A stretch of DNA of 23,011 nt. It comes from an uncultured bacterium. GTDB taxonomy: Bacteria; Actinomycetota; Coriobacteriia; Coriobacteriales; Coriobacteriaceae. How positions within the stretch are numbered: position 1 is the first letter of the stretch; the number at the start of each line of letters is the position of its first letter. Shown piece by piece: positions 1 to 7,461 of the stretch. The notes under the pieces are model-generated. The model worked only from the letters and a program-made list of their open reading frames with translations. It searched no databases and was not told the DNA's origin. The stretch covers positions 1-23,011 of the forward strand of contig CAJMRN010000023.1 of the NCBI GenBank assembly GCA_905215815.1. The letters are read 5' to 3'. Made by a program: the position numbers and the translations under genes.

Positions 1-520
1 AGCGGATGGCGCGCACCTTGTCGTCCTTGGTCATGAGCGCGGGCGGCTTTCCCACGAGCGCGTCGGCCTGCCGGATGAGATCGTCGAGCAGGTCGTTGAC
101 ATTGTGCGTGATGCGGGGCGTCTCCTCCCCGGCGGGGTGGGCGGACGTCAGCCCGGCGAGCGCCTGCTCGGTGAGGTGGCGGTCGAGCGTGGCGACGCCG
201 TATGCCACGGCCAGCACCGAGCCCATGAGCGGGCAGATGAGCATGGCGCCCACGATGGCGATGTCCGAATCGATATCGAGGCCGATGCTTGCGATGAGCA
301 TGGCAATAATCAGGATGCATAGGTGGGAGCCAGTCAGACGCGCCCCGTTTACAAAACGCTTGCGAATTACGTGGTAGGGCGCGCGACCCTCGCGAATGTT
401 GAATGCGCGCTTGAGGAAGCGGGTGATGTTTTCCATGGCTTCGCTATGAGCGGGGCGGATGCCGTGACGCCGATGATGACGCTCGCGCAGTCGCTTGATC
501 TGTTGTTTGTCGAGTTCCAT
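1..520 (-). CDS. DUF389 family membrane protein, N-terminal part (cut by window edge)
   Basis: An open frame runs on the minus strand from ATG at 520 to the window edge without a stop, giving about 173 residues. A good ribosome binding site (GAGGTGG) lies about 6 bases upstream of the ATG. Residues 1-50 are basic and hydrophilic. They are followed by a hydrophobic segment and the string DSDIAIVGAMLICPLMGSVL, which matches the characteristic block of the DUF389 (uncharacterised hydrophobic domain) family, where an 'iiGAMLisPLMgpi' motif sits in the first membrane helices. A hydrophilic loop with an acidic and proline-rich stretch follows (APPGEE-like, then NDLLDDLI). The family consists of multi-pass inner-membrane proteins of unknown function. 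The rest of the gene lies to the left of the window. The family call is fairly sure; the function is unknown. Confidence 0.8.
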   Translation of the reverse strand, partial: MELDKQQIKRLRERHHRRHGIRPAHSEAMENITRFLKRAFNIREGRAPYHVIRKRFVNGARLTGSHLCILIIAMLIASIGLDIDSDIAIVGAMLICPLMGSVLAVAYGVATLDRHLTEQALAGLTSAHPAGEETPRITHNVNDLLDDLIRQADALVGKPPALMTKDDKVRAIR

Positions 521-827
521 GTCCACCTCGTTCCAGCGCGGTCCGCGCAACGCGCCCGTTGTCCTAACTCTACACCGTGGCGGGCGGGGTGTCTGTTGGA
601 TGCGGAATCCGATAGGGCGGATGACGCGGGAGCAAATGCAAATCACAGGCTCAATTCCATCACGCGAAAATATGATGCACCAGCTCCTTCAAATGTGACG
701 AAATTGTGAAGCACAGGAGCATGAATTTCAAAAAATACGCTGGTCGCCAATGTTGCGCAACAGAATTCAAAAATCGACAGCTACCGATTGATACGTATGG
801 ATACATCCGTGTCAAAGGGAGAAAGCC
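521..827. other. Gene-free divergent spacer between DUF389 gene and surface-protein gene
   Basis: This 307-base AT-richer spacer separates two divergent genes and must hold both promoters. No -35/-10 pair is convincing on either strand; the best minus-strand -10 is a weak TAGAGT at 567-572. A perfect 12-bp palindrome is present at 751-762, directly followed by GAATTC. Small open frames crossing it have no ribosome binding sites and look like chance. The ribosome binding site of the downstream gene is AAAGGGAG at about 814-822. Confidence 0.5.
751..762. promoter_or_regulatory. Perfect 12-bp palindrome, candidate operator
   Basis: The sequence TGTTGCGCAACA equals its own reverse complement. 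It lies 66 bases upstream of the surface-protein start codon, where a promoter or operator would be expected. Binding by a dimeric regulator is an inference from symmetry and position only. Confidence 0.3.
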
Positions 828-3800
828 ATGGCAAACTATATCCCACAGCACTTTGAGCCTCGGGCCAAGGCCGTCAACGTCAAGGGCGTTGCCAACCGCG
901 CCGTCGCAACCGTTTTGACGGCGGGCCTCATCGCTCAGCCGCTCATGTCGCCGCTGGCGGCAATCGCCGCACCGACGGCAGATAACGGTGACGCCACGAA
1001 GGGCGACAACGCTATCGAGAACACCGTTGCCACCGGTAACCAGGCGGTCGTAAAGACGGCTGCCCAGTTGGCCGAGGAGTCGGCAAAGCAGCTCAAGGAC
1101 GCTCAGGCCGCCTACGATGCCGCCCAGAAGAAAGCCGACGCGGCGGACCAGTCTCAAAAGCAGGCGCAGCAGCAAAAGAATCAGGCCTCGCAGGCCGTGA
1201 CCGATAACGCCGCCGAGCAGAACGAGGCCGAGACAGCCGCGCTTCAGGAGAAGATCGACGAGCTTAAGGTGGCTGTTGACAAGGCTGAGCAGCAGCAGAA
1301 GAAGCTGGGCGACCTGAACGGCCAGCTCGATCAGGCCAACAAGAGCGTCGATGAAAAGACCCAGGCGCTCAAGGATGCCGAGACAAAGCGCGACGAAGCC
1401 AAGAAAGCCCTCGATGACGCCAAGGCCAAGCTCGAGGCCATGGATGGGTACGAGGCCGCCAAGAAGGCCGTCGATGACGCGCAGGCAAAACTCGATGCAG
1501 CGAACGCCGATGTGAAGACTGCCGAGGGTGAGCTCGATGCCGCCAAGACGGCTCTCTCCAATGCCGAGAAGGCAAAGAGCGATGCCGAGTCTGCTCTGAC
1601 GTCCGCTCAGGCAAAGAAAAAGCAGACCGCCGCTGCCCTCGTTGCTGCAAAAACCGCACATGACAACGCCCAGCTGAAGCTGGATCAGGCGCAGGCTGAG
1701 CTCGATGCCGCTACTTCTGGCACGGGCGTCGATCTGGGTGCGCTCGAGGCCGCGAAGATTACCGCTGCCAACGAGCTTGCTACCGCGAAGAGCGCCCTTG
1801 ACGCCGCGACTGCCGCCGACGCTACTGCACAGTCGAATCTCAAAAATGCCCAGGCTGCCGTTCCTACTGCTCAGGAGCGTGTCAACTCCGCTAATACTGC
1901 CGTGTCATCCGCGCAGGCTGCATACGACGAGGCGAACGCGAAGTTCAGCGACGCGAAGGGCAAGTACACCACCGCCAAGGATGCATACGAGCAAGCTCAG
2001 CAGACCGAGGGCGATAAGAAGGCCGAGTACGACCGACTCGTCGAGGTTCGCAAGCAGAAGCAGAAGGCCTACGATGCCGCCAACGCCGACGTCACTGCTG
2101 CGGGAAAAGCCCGCGACGCTGCGAACGCCGAGGTCGAGAAGCTTAACCAGCAGATTGCCGACCTCAAGTCGAACATGACCGTAGACCAGAATGTCATCAA
2201 CCAGGGTATGTTCGGCTTCTTGAGCTATATCAGCGGCGGCAGCCAGTTCACGGCCATGCAGAAAAAGAACGCCAAGGATGCCGTATCGATGCTGACCGGT
2301 GCTGATGACAAGGCCGAATGGTATGACGAGTACGTCGATCAGGACATGTCTCGCGACACCAACCCGCTTTCCTTGGAGCAGATGCGCAACGCCCTGACCT
2401 ACCTCGACACCCAGAACAACCTCCGCAAGGCGAACGGCCAGTCGGCGCTCAGCGTCAGCCTTCGCATGATTGTTGCCGCTGCACTGAACGTGTCTTATTC
2501 ATCGAATAATGATTTGAAGCACTCGAACTGCTACCGGGACAATGGAGAAAATCTCGCAGATGGCGGCGGAGCATACACCGGCGGTGAGACTGAGGATACC
2601 CTCGGCTGGCCCTACACTAGGCTCTATACTTGGGAGAAGAAGATCTTCGACAAGTATGTAGAGCAGTATGGCGACGAACTCGGCAAATACCGATATGAGT
2701 CCTATTACATCTATCAGAACTACAAGAGCATCTACCATGAGTGCGGGCACTATCTTAACATCGTCGATTCTGCTACGGTCGCAATCGGTGTTGCAACGGG
2801 TAGCGGAAAGAACGCCGATTCCGAGGTAACCGCATTCGATTACAGCGAGGATGACACCCAGGCTGACTTCACTGTCTCCGAGTTCAAGAAGCTCCTGAAC
2901 GACTACATCGATTCCGCCTACAATGCAGGCGGCACGCAGGAGCAGAAGGAGCAGCTCAAGCAGCTGCAGGAGAAGCTCGCCGAGGCAGAACGGGCTTCCG
3001 CCGCTGCCGATACATCGTATCAAGCCGCCACGAGCAGGCAAACCGCTGCGCAGGATGCCCTCACCGCGGCCGATACGAGCGTGAATACCGCCAAGGGCGA
3101 GTACGAGAAGGCAAAGTCTGCTACCGCTGCGGCCAAGATCGCCTATGACGCGGCCGATGCAAATTTGAAGCGTATCGACATCGCGACGCCGAAGGCGAGC
3201 CTTGATGCCGCCAAGAGCGAGGCTGCCGCTGCCAAGTCCGCGCTCGACGCCGCCAACGCAAAGCTCTCCGAATGCCAGAAGAAGGCGCAGGAGGCCGCTG
3301 TCCGCAAGACCGAGGCGCAGGCTGCTCGCGATGACGCCCAGGCGAAGTTCGACAAGGCCAAAAAAGCCTATGACGATGCTACCGCTTCGGTCGAGGACCT
3401 CACCGCCAAGCTCGCTGCCGCAAGGGCGGATCTTGAGAGCAAAAAGAGTGCGTTCGATGCCGCCACGAAGGCCGACGCCGCCGCTCAGACTGAGGTGGAG
3501 AGGGTCCAGACTGCACAGACCACTGCCACAACGGCTCTCGCAAATGTTCAGCAGGAAGCTTCCAACAAGCAGCAGGCTCTGGTCGACGCCCGGGGCAAGG
3601 TCGCGACCGCGCAGTCCGCGCTCGACGCGGCGAACGAGGCATTCAAGCGCTACGTCGTGGCCCAGAAGGCTGTTGACGATGCCGAGGCAGCCTATGATGC
3701 CGCCGACGCCGGCGTTGGCGAGGCCAAAAAGCAGCTCGACGCAGCAAACGAGGCAGTAGTCGATGCGAATTTCGAGATCGTCAAGGCCAAGGCCGAGCTC

Positions 3801-4310
3801 GCAGCCACCGAGGAGCTCAAGGCAGACCTCGAAAACGTTGATCATAAGGCCTCTCTCGCTGCCGGCACCACGGTGTTCAATGCGGGCTGGACGCCCAGGA
3901 ACCAGCTGCGGAAGCTCGATGCTGCCTACGCGCGCTATAAGGATGCCGTCGACGCCGAGTCCGCTCTTAAGCAGGCGGCTGCCGATGCCGACGCCAAGCT
4001 GTCTGATGCCAATGGCGTCTATGCCGCCGCGCTGGCCGAATTTGGCGATGCCAAGGACGCGCTGGCTGCCGCACAGGCCGAGTACGACAAGTACCACCCC
4101 AAGGCCGAGCCGCAGACCAAGCCGCAGGCCAAGCCCCAGGTCACGCAGGCGGCTGCAAAGGCTCCCGCGGGCAAGCAGAAGGCTACGTCGGACAAGCTCG
4201 CCCAGACTGGCGACAATTCCGCTCTTGCGGGCGAGGTGTTCGTCATCGGCGGTATCACCCTCGTGGCCGCTGGCGTGACGCTGAGCGATCGTCGTCGCAA
4301 GCAGATGTAG
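828..4310 (+). CDS. Sortase-anchored coiled-coil surface protein with central CAP/SCP domain
   Basis: The 1160-residue product starts with a basic N-terminus and a hydrophobic stretch (about 22-48) ending in AIAA, a likely Sec signal peptide. Residues about 75-445 are Ala/Lys/Asp/Glu/Gln-rich heptad sequence predicted to be a long coiled coil. Residues about 450-700 form a globular domain with CAP/SCP (CRISP/PR-1) hallmarks: H565 in KHSNCY, E574 in GENLA, W602-E603, and H641 in CGHYLNIV. A second coiled coil follows (about 705-1085), then a Pro/Lys/Gln spacer. The C-terminal sorting signal is LAQTGD at 1124-1129, with a hydrophobic helix and the RRRKQM tail. LAxTG motifs are typical sortase substrates of high-GC Actinobacteria. 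The start is supported by AAAGGGAG upstream. The gene stands alone between a divergent DUF389 gene and a convergent transporter. Its role at the cell wall is unknown; adhesion or interaction is an inference. Confidence 0.88.
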   Translation: MANYIPQHFEPRAKAVNVKGVANRAVATVLTAGLIAQPLMSPLAAIAAPTADNGDATKGDNAIENTVATGNQAVVKTAAQLAEESAKQLKDAQAAYDAAQKKADAADQSQKQAQQQKNQASQAVTDNAAEQNEAETAALQEKIDELKVAVDKAEQQQKKLGDLNGQLDQANKSVDEKTQALKDAETKRDEAKKALDDAKAKLEAMDGYEAAKKAVDDAQAKLDAANADVKTAEGELDAAKTALSNAEKAKSDAESALTSAQAKKKQTAAALVAAKTAHDNAQLKLDQAQAELDAATSGTGVDLGALEAAKITAANELATAKSALDAATAADATAQSNLKNAQAAVPTAQERVNSANTAVSSAQAAYDEANAKFSDAKGKYTTAKDAYEQAQQTEGDKKAEYDRLVEVRKQKQKAYDAANADVTAAGKARDAANAEVEKLNQQIADLKSNMTVDQNVINQGMFGFLSYISGGSQFTAMQKKNAKDAVSMLTGADDKAEWYDEYVDQDMSRDTNPLSLEQMRNALTYLDTQNNLRKANGQSALSVSLRMIVAAALNVSYSSNNDLKHSNCYRDNGENLADGGGAYTGGETEDTLGWPYTRLYTWEKKIFDKYVEQYGDELGKYRYESYYIYQNYKSIYHECGHYLNIVDSATVAIGVATGSGKNADSEVTAFDYSEDDTQADFTVSEFKKLLNDYIDSAYNAGGTQEQKEQLKQLQEKLAEAERASAAADTSYQAATSRQTAAQDALTAADTSVNTAKGEYEKAKSATAAAKIAYDAADANLKRIDIATPKASLDAAKSEAAAAKSALDAANAKLSECQKKAQEAAVRKTEAQAARDDAQAKFDKAKKAYDDATASVEDLTAKLAAARADLESKKSAFDAATKADAAAQTEVERVQTAQTTATTALANVQQEASNKQQALVDARGKVATAQSALDAANEAFKRYVVAQKAVDDAEAAYDAADAGVGEAKKQLDAANEAVVDANFEIVKAKAELAATEELKADLENVDHKASLAAGTTVFNAGWTPRNQLRKLDAAYARYKDAVDAESALKQAAADADAKLSDANGVYAAALAEFGDAKDALAAAQAEYDKYHPKAEPQTKPQAKPQVTQAAAKAPAGKQKATSDKLAQTGDNSALAGEVFVIGGITLVAAGVTLSDRRRKQM

Positions 4311-4376
4311 CGTTTCGAGCGTAGTTTCTGCAACGAACTTCAATTCATAACGGGACCGTCTCGTTAGCCAAACGAT

Positions 4377-4420
4377 AAGGCCGGCGCGCTGTTAAACGCA
4401 GCGCGCCGGCCTTTCTTCGT
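4377..4420 (+). terminator. Rho-independent terminator of the surface-protein gene
   Basis: A perfect 14-bp GC-rich stem (4377-4390 with 4400-4413) encloses a 9-base loop. It is followed by the T-rich run CCTTTCTTC. It lies 66 bases after the stop codon. The A-rich left flank may let it work in both directions. Confidence 0.85.
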
Positions 4421-4430
4421 ATTGGCATCA

Positions 4431-4469
4431 AAAAGCCCGGCCGGTAGCCGCAAAAGCTACCGACCGGGC
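4431..4469 (-). terminator. Rho-independent terminator of the OPT transporter gene
   Basis: Read on the minus strand, a 14-bp stem (4435-4448 with 4456-4469, one G-U pair) with a 7-base loop is followed by a run of five Ts. It lies 64 bases past the stop of the minus-strand gene. With the preceding hairpin it insulates two convergent genes. Confidence 0.85.
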
Positions 4470-4532
4470 AAGCCGTAGGCAATATGATTGCGACTGGGCT
4501 ATCGCTAAAGTGCGAGCGAGCAGCTGCTCAGC

Positions 4533-6236
4533 TTATCCCAGCAGGCTCAGACCGACGGAGACAAACGCCAGGATAACGCCGACGATGGACTCGCCGCCGA
4601 GCAGGCCGCTGGCAACGACCAGACCCTGTTCCTGGAAGGCGGCGTCCTTGGCAGCCCTCTCCTCGTCAGAAAGACCGGCGGTGGCGTCGCGGTGGGCGGA
4701 CCACTTGTCGTAGGCGAGCTTGACGCAGGAGCCCAGGAATGCCGTGAGTGACATGTAGAACGGCAGGTACACGCCCAGGCCGATCATCATGGCCGGAATG
4801 CCGAGCCAGTACATGACGATGCCGGCGATAAAGCCGCCAACGAACCACGGCACGCTCGGGATGCCCGAGACCATGGTGGCGACGACGCTTGCCTGCGCGG
4901 CGACAAAGCTCTTGTCGGGGCCAAAGGCGTCCGGGCCATAGGCGGTGACGAGCGCGACCATGACGGCGGCGGCGACCAGGGCGCCCACGATGCCGCCAAT
5001 GGCTTGGCCGATCCACTGCGCACGCGGGTTGGTGCCCAGCACGGCGCCGGCCTTAAAGTCGTTCATGACGTCGCCCGCAAGGCCGCACGCCACGGCTACG
5101 ATGCCAGCGATAAAGAACAGCTTGACCTGAGCGATCTGAGCGAAGGCAGCCACGATGAGCATAACGATGAGGCCAAAGATTTCCATGGGGTCGATGCCCG
5201 TCTGGCCGCAGCTCTGTGCGCTCATGATGGTGGTGACAAAGGTGAACAGCGTCACGATGACGGCCGGAACGGGGCCAAGGTCAAGCACGATGGCGATGAT
5301 CACGGCGATGGCGGCAGCGCCCAGGCCGATGATGCCGGCGTCGAGCTTAAGGGAGCCCGAGATGAGCGACTGCTCGTCGGTGTCGGTGGAGCTGTCGGCG
5401 GCAAGACCGCGGACGATACCGGCGACCTGCGGCAGGATGTCCTTGAGGACGACGGCGACGCCAAAGCCCATCATGAGGCCCATGCCCAGGGACTTGACGA
5501 TGCCCTGTGCAGTCACAACGTCGAACAGACCGGCAGCGGTGCCGCCCACGATGATGCCAAAGTTGCCCAGCAGGGCGCCGGCAAACCAGAAGGCGACCGG
5601 GGCGAAGCCCACGAGGAAGCCGACGGAGAGCAGCATGGGCGAGTTGTAGATACCAAAGGTCACGCCGGGGATGTTGAGCGTGCATAGCATACTGGGCACA
5701 ATGCCCAGGGCGTCGCGCAGCACGCTATAGATGCCGGCGATGGCCATGGAGCCAAAGAGCTGCTTGCCGGTTTTGCCGCCGGCCTCGGTTGCGCGCAGGG
5801 TCTGAGCTGCGGCGTTGCCGGTGGGGAACTCAAGCGCGGCGTCCACGATAAAGTGACGGTGGATGAGCGCGGTGGCCAGCAGGCCCAGGATGGTGCCGGC
5901 GAGTGCCACGATAAACATGTCGAGCCAGCTGATCTGGTCGGCATAGCCCAGCATCCAAGCGCCCGGGATGGTAAACGCCAGGCCGCCGGCGACCATGGCG
6001 CCCGCGGACATGATGGTGTGGGTGACGTTGGCCTCGTTGAGGCTGGCGTTGCCCATGAGCTTAAGGAAGAACAGCGAGATGACGGCAGCGAAGACGATCG
6101 GCCAGGGGAGTGCGCCCATCTTGAGGGCGGTGTAGGCCGAGCTTGCCGTGATGATCACGCAGCCAAGGACGCCGATGACGACGCCGCGCAGCGTGAGTTG
6201 CCCGCGCATCGAAGCGCGGTTCGAGGGATTGCTCAT
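4533..6236 (-). CDS. OPT/YSL family oligopeptide transporter
   Basis: The 567-residue, almost wholly hydrophobic protein has about 14-16 predicted membrane segments, which is normal for the OPT family. Recognisable family blocks are SAYTALKMGALPWPIVFAAV near residues 33-52, the EFPTGNAAAQTLRATEAGGK loop around 136-155, and a late glycine-rich GGFIAGIVMYWLGIPAMMIG region. OPT proteins are secondary carriers that import small peptides, or metal chelates in the YSL branch, usually driven by protons. The substrate cannot be read from sequence. A short hydrophilic linker with DEERAAKDAAFQEQG lies before the last segment. The start at 6236 has AAAGGAG seven bases upstream. The gene is monocistronic, divergent from coaX, with a leader of about 105 bases if the TATACT box at 6347-6352 is used. 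Confidence 0.9.
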   Translation of the reverse strand: MSNPSNRASMRGQLTLRGVVIGVLGCVIITASSAYTALKMGALPWPIVFAAVISLFFLKLMGNASLNEANVTHTIMSAGAMVAGGLAFTIPGAWMLGYADQISWLDMFIVALAGTILGLLATALIHRHFIVDAALEFPTGNAAAQTLRATEAGGKTGKQLFGSMAIAGIYSVLRDALGIVPSMLCTLNIPGVTFGIYNSPMLLSVGFLVGFAPVAFWFAGALLGNFGIIVGGTAAGLFDVVTAQGIVKSLGMGLMMGFGVAVVLKDILPQVAGIVRGLAADSSTDTDEQSLISGSLKLDAGIIGLGAAAIAVIIAIVLDLGPVPAVIVTLFTFVTTIMSAQSCGQTGIDPMEIFGLIVMLIVAAFAQIAQVKLFFIAGIVAVACGLAGDVMNDFKAGAVLGTNPRAQWIGQAIGGIVGALVAAAVMVALVTAYGPDAFGPDKSFVAAQASVVATMVSGIPSVPWFVGGFIAGIVMYWLGIPAMMIGLGVYLPFYMSLTAFLGSCVKLAYDKWSAHRDATAGLSDEERAAKDAAFQEQGLVVASGLLGGESIVGVILAFVSVGLSLLG

Positions 6237-6346
6237 ATAGAACTCCTTTGCGTATATCCGCTTCCCCCGGGAGCGCCGCTACGGATACGGCGCGGGAAGT
6301 CGGGTTACCAAGGGCCGCTGCGTGAGCTCGCGCACGACCGCGCACC

Positions 6347-6352
6347 AGTATA
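6347..6352 (-). promoter_or_regulatory. Candidate -10 box of the OPT gene
   Basis: The minus strand reads TATACT (5 of 6 to consensus) about 111 bases upstream of the OPT start codon. No matching -35 is seen. The region where it should be is occupied by a GGGACGGGG repeat element (6361-6393). Confidence 0.4.
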
Positions 6353-6359
6353 GCGGCAC

Positions 6360-6394
6360 GGCAGCTCATTTGGGACGGGGCTTTTTTAGCTGCC
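6360..6394. repeat. Intergenic hairpin element, GGGACGGGG core, copy 1
   Basis: Arms GGCAGCT (6360-6366) and AGCTGCC (6388-6394) flank a loop containing TTTGGGACGGGGCT. The central 33 bases (6361-6393) match the reverse complement of 8021-8053 at 29 of 33 positions. It sits just upstream of the OPT -10 box. Confidence 0.75.
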
Positions 6395-6410
6395 CCGAGC
6401 GACGCCGAAG

Positions 6411-6488
6411 GATGATTATTCTGGGACGGGGATTTAAAAATCATTAGGAACGCAATGATTTTTAAATCCCCGTCCCAGAATAATCATC
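6411..6488. repeat. Perfect 35-bp inverted repeat with GGGACGGGG in each arm
   Basis: Bases 6411-6445 are the exact reverse complement of 6454-6488, with an 8-base loop (AGGAACGC). Each arm contains CTGGGACGGGGATTTAAA and is also a weak hairpin by itself (ATGATT at 6412-6417 with AATCAT at 6439-6444). So the element looks like two inverted copies of a smaller GGGACGGGG hairpin. It lies between divergent genes, where no terminator is needed, and ends four bases before the candidate coaX -10 box. Confidence 0.9.
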
Positions 6489-6492
6489 GGGA

Positions 6493-6498
6493 TATACT
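6493..6498 (+). promoter_or_regulatory. Candidate -10 box of coaX
   Basis: TATACT lies 28 bases upstream of the coaX start codon. No good -35 is visible; that position falls inside the right arm of the 6411-6488 palindrome. Confidence 0.4.
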
Positions 6499-6525
6499 GC
6501 TGGGCAGACGAAAGGAGCGCCGACG

Positions 6526-7377
6526 ATGGTTAATGGGTGCGCATATATATTAACGGTCGACGTGGGTAACACGTTCATTCGCTTTGGTCTGTTTGCCGAG
6601 GATTCGGCCGCGGCGCAGGAATGCCCGCTTGCGACGTGCGAGATCACGACGCCGCCGAGCATTACGGCCGACGAAGCGCGCATGCGTCTCGCTCAAGTCA
6701 TGGCCGCGCTGGCGGCTGATGCGGGCATGCCCGGCGCGCTCGTGCCCACGGCGGCCGTGCTGAGCTGCGTGGTGCCGGCGCTCGAGCGCCCGTGGAAGGC
6801 GGCGCTTTCCCGTACCTGCACGGGGCGCGTGCTCACCGTGGGGCCGGGCCTCAAGACCGGCATGCCCGTCCACTACGACGACCCGGCCGAGATTGGCCCC
6901 GACCGCATCGCCGACGCCGTGGCGGCCCGTGCCGTCTACGGCTCACCGTGCATCGTGATCGACCTGGGTACTACGACCAATATTGAGGTCATCGATGCGC
7001 ACGGAACCTTTGTGGGCGGCGTCATCGCGCCGGGTCTGGCACTTGGCGCCCGCTCGCTTTCGGCCGCTGCGGCGCGCCTGCCGCAGGTCGAGCCCTCGGC
7101 GCCCACGCATGTGATCGGTCGCAACACGCGCGAGGCCATGCGCTCGGGCGTGGTCTTGGGCGAGGTAGCCCGCATCGACGGCATGCTCGACATGGTGCTT
7201 GCCGAGATGCGCGCGACCAAGGCGGCGGGGGAGGGCAGCGTGCCCATTGTCATCACCGGCGACGATTCCGAGGCGCTCGCGGCGTTGGTCGGCCACAGCC
7301 TGACGGTAGACGACGCACTGACGCTGCGGGGTCTCGCCGAGCTGTATCGCATCAACCAAAAGCCCCGCCGCGTGTAA
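6526..7377 (+). CDS. coaX: Type III pantothenate kinase
   Basis: The 283-residue product fits the CoaX family, which phosphorylates pantothenate in the first step of coenzyme A synthesis. Seen in order: an N-terminal phosphate loop VDVGNTFIRFGLF (residues 11-23), GPDRIADAVAA (124-134) with the catalytic-type Asp126, a second phosphate loop VIDLGTTTNIEVID (144-157), GGVIAPGLALGARSL (164-178), and the IGRNTREAMRSGVVLG segment. Length is slightly over the usual 250-260. Three positions deviate from common family strings: DVGNTN is DVGNTF, GTATT is GTTTN, and the late TGG is TGD. The start has GAAAGGAG 12 bases upstream. The gene is divergent from the OPT gene and followed by a separate promoter for the next gene. 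Confidence 0.85.
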   Translation: MVNGCAYILTVDVGNTFIRFGLFAEDSAAAQECPLATCEITTPPSITADEARMRLAQVMAALAADAGMPGALVPTAAVLSCVVPALERPWKAALSRTCTGRVLTVGPGLKTGMPVHYDDPAEIGPDRIADAVAARAVYGSPCIVIDLGTTTNIEVIDAHGTFVGGVIAPGLALGARSLSAAAARLPQVEPSAPTHVIGRNTREAMRSGVVLGEVARIDGMLDMVLAEMRATKAAGEGSVPIVITGDDSEALAALVGHSLTVDDALTLRGLAELYRINQKPRRV

Positions 7378-7418
7378 AAGTGAGGGCGCCGGCGGGACAA
7401 ACGCCTCCACCTTTCACC

Positions 7419-7427
7419 TGCTACAAT
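7419..7427 (+). promoter_or_regulatory. Extended -10 promoter of the dCMP deaminase gene
   Basis: TGCTACAAT fits an extended -10 (TGnTATAAT). It lies 35 bases upstream of the chosen start, with no obvious -35. It overlaps an alternative in-frame ATG at 7426, which argues against that upstream start. Confidence 0.5.
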
Positions 7428-7461
7428 GGGTCAAACTATTGCGATTACGGAGGTGTCTGCC

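Noticed and set aside
1080..2170. Repeated GATGCCGCC-type units as a DNA tandem repeat
   Set aside because: The units are irregular and explained by heptad-rich Ala/Asp/Lys coding, not by a tandem array.
2499..4343. Long minus-strand open frame opposite the second coiled coil
   Set aside because: The product is Leu/Gly/Ile-rich, as expected from the antisense of Ala/Asp/Glu codons. The plus-strand protein has clear domains and sorting signals.
4348..4366. TAACG-GGACCGTCT-CGTTA hairpin as another core-family member
   Set aside because: The stem is only 5 bp and the loop has GGACCG rather than GGAC(A/G)GG; the match is too weak to count.
5004..5687. Plus-strand open frame inside the OPT gene
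   Set aside because: His/Asp-rich shadow of a transmembrane coding sequence, without ribosome binding site or family match.
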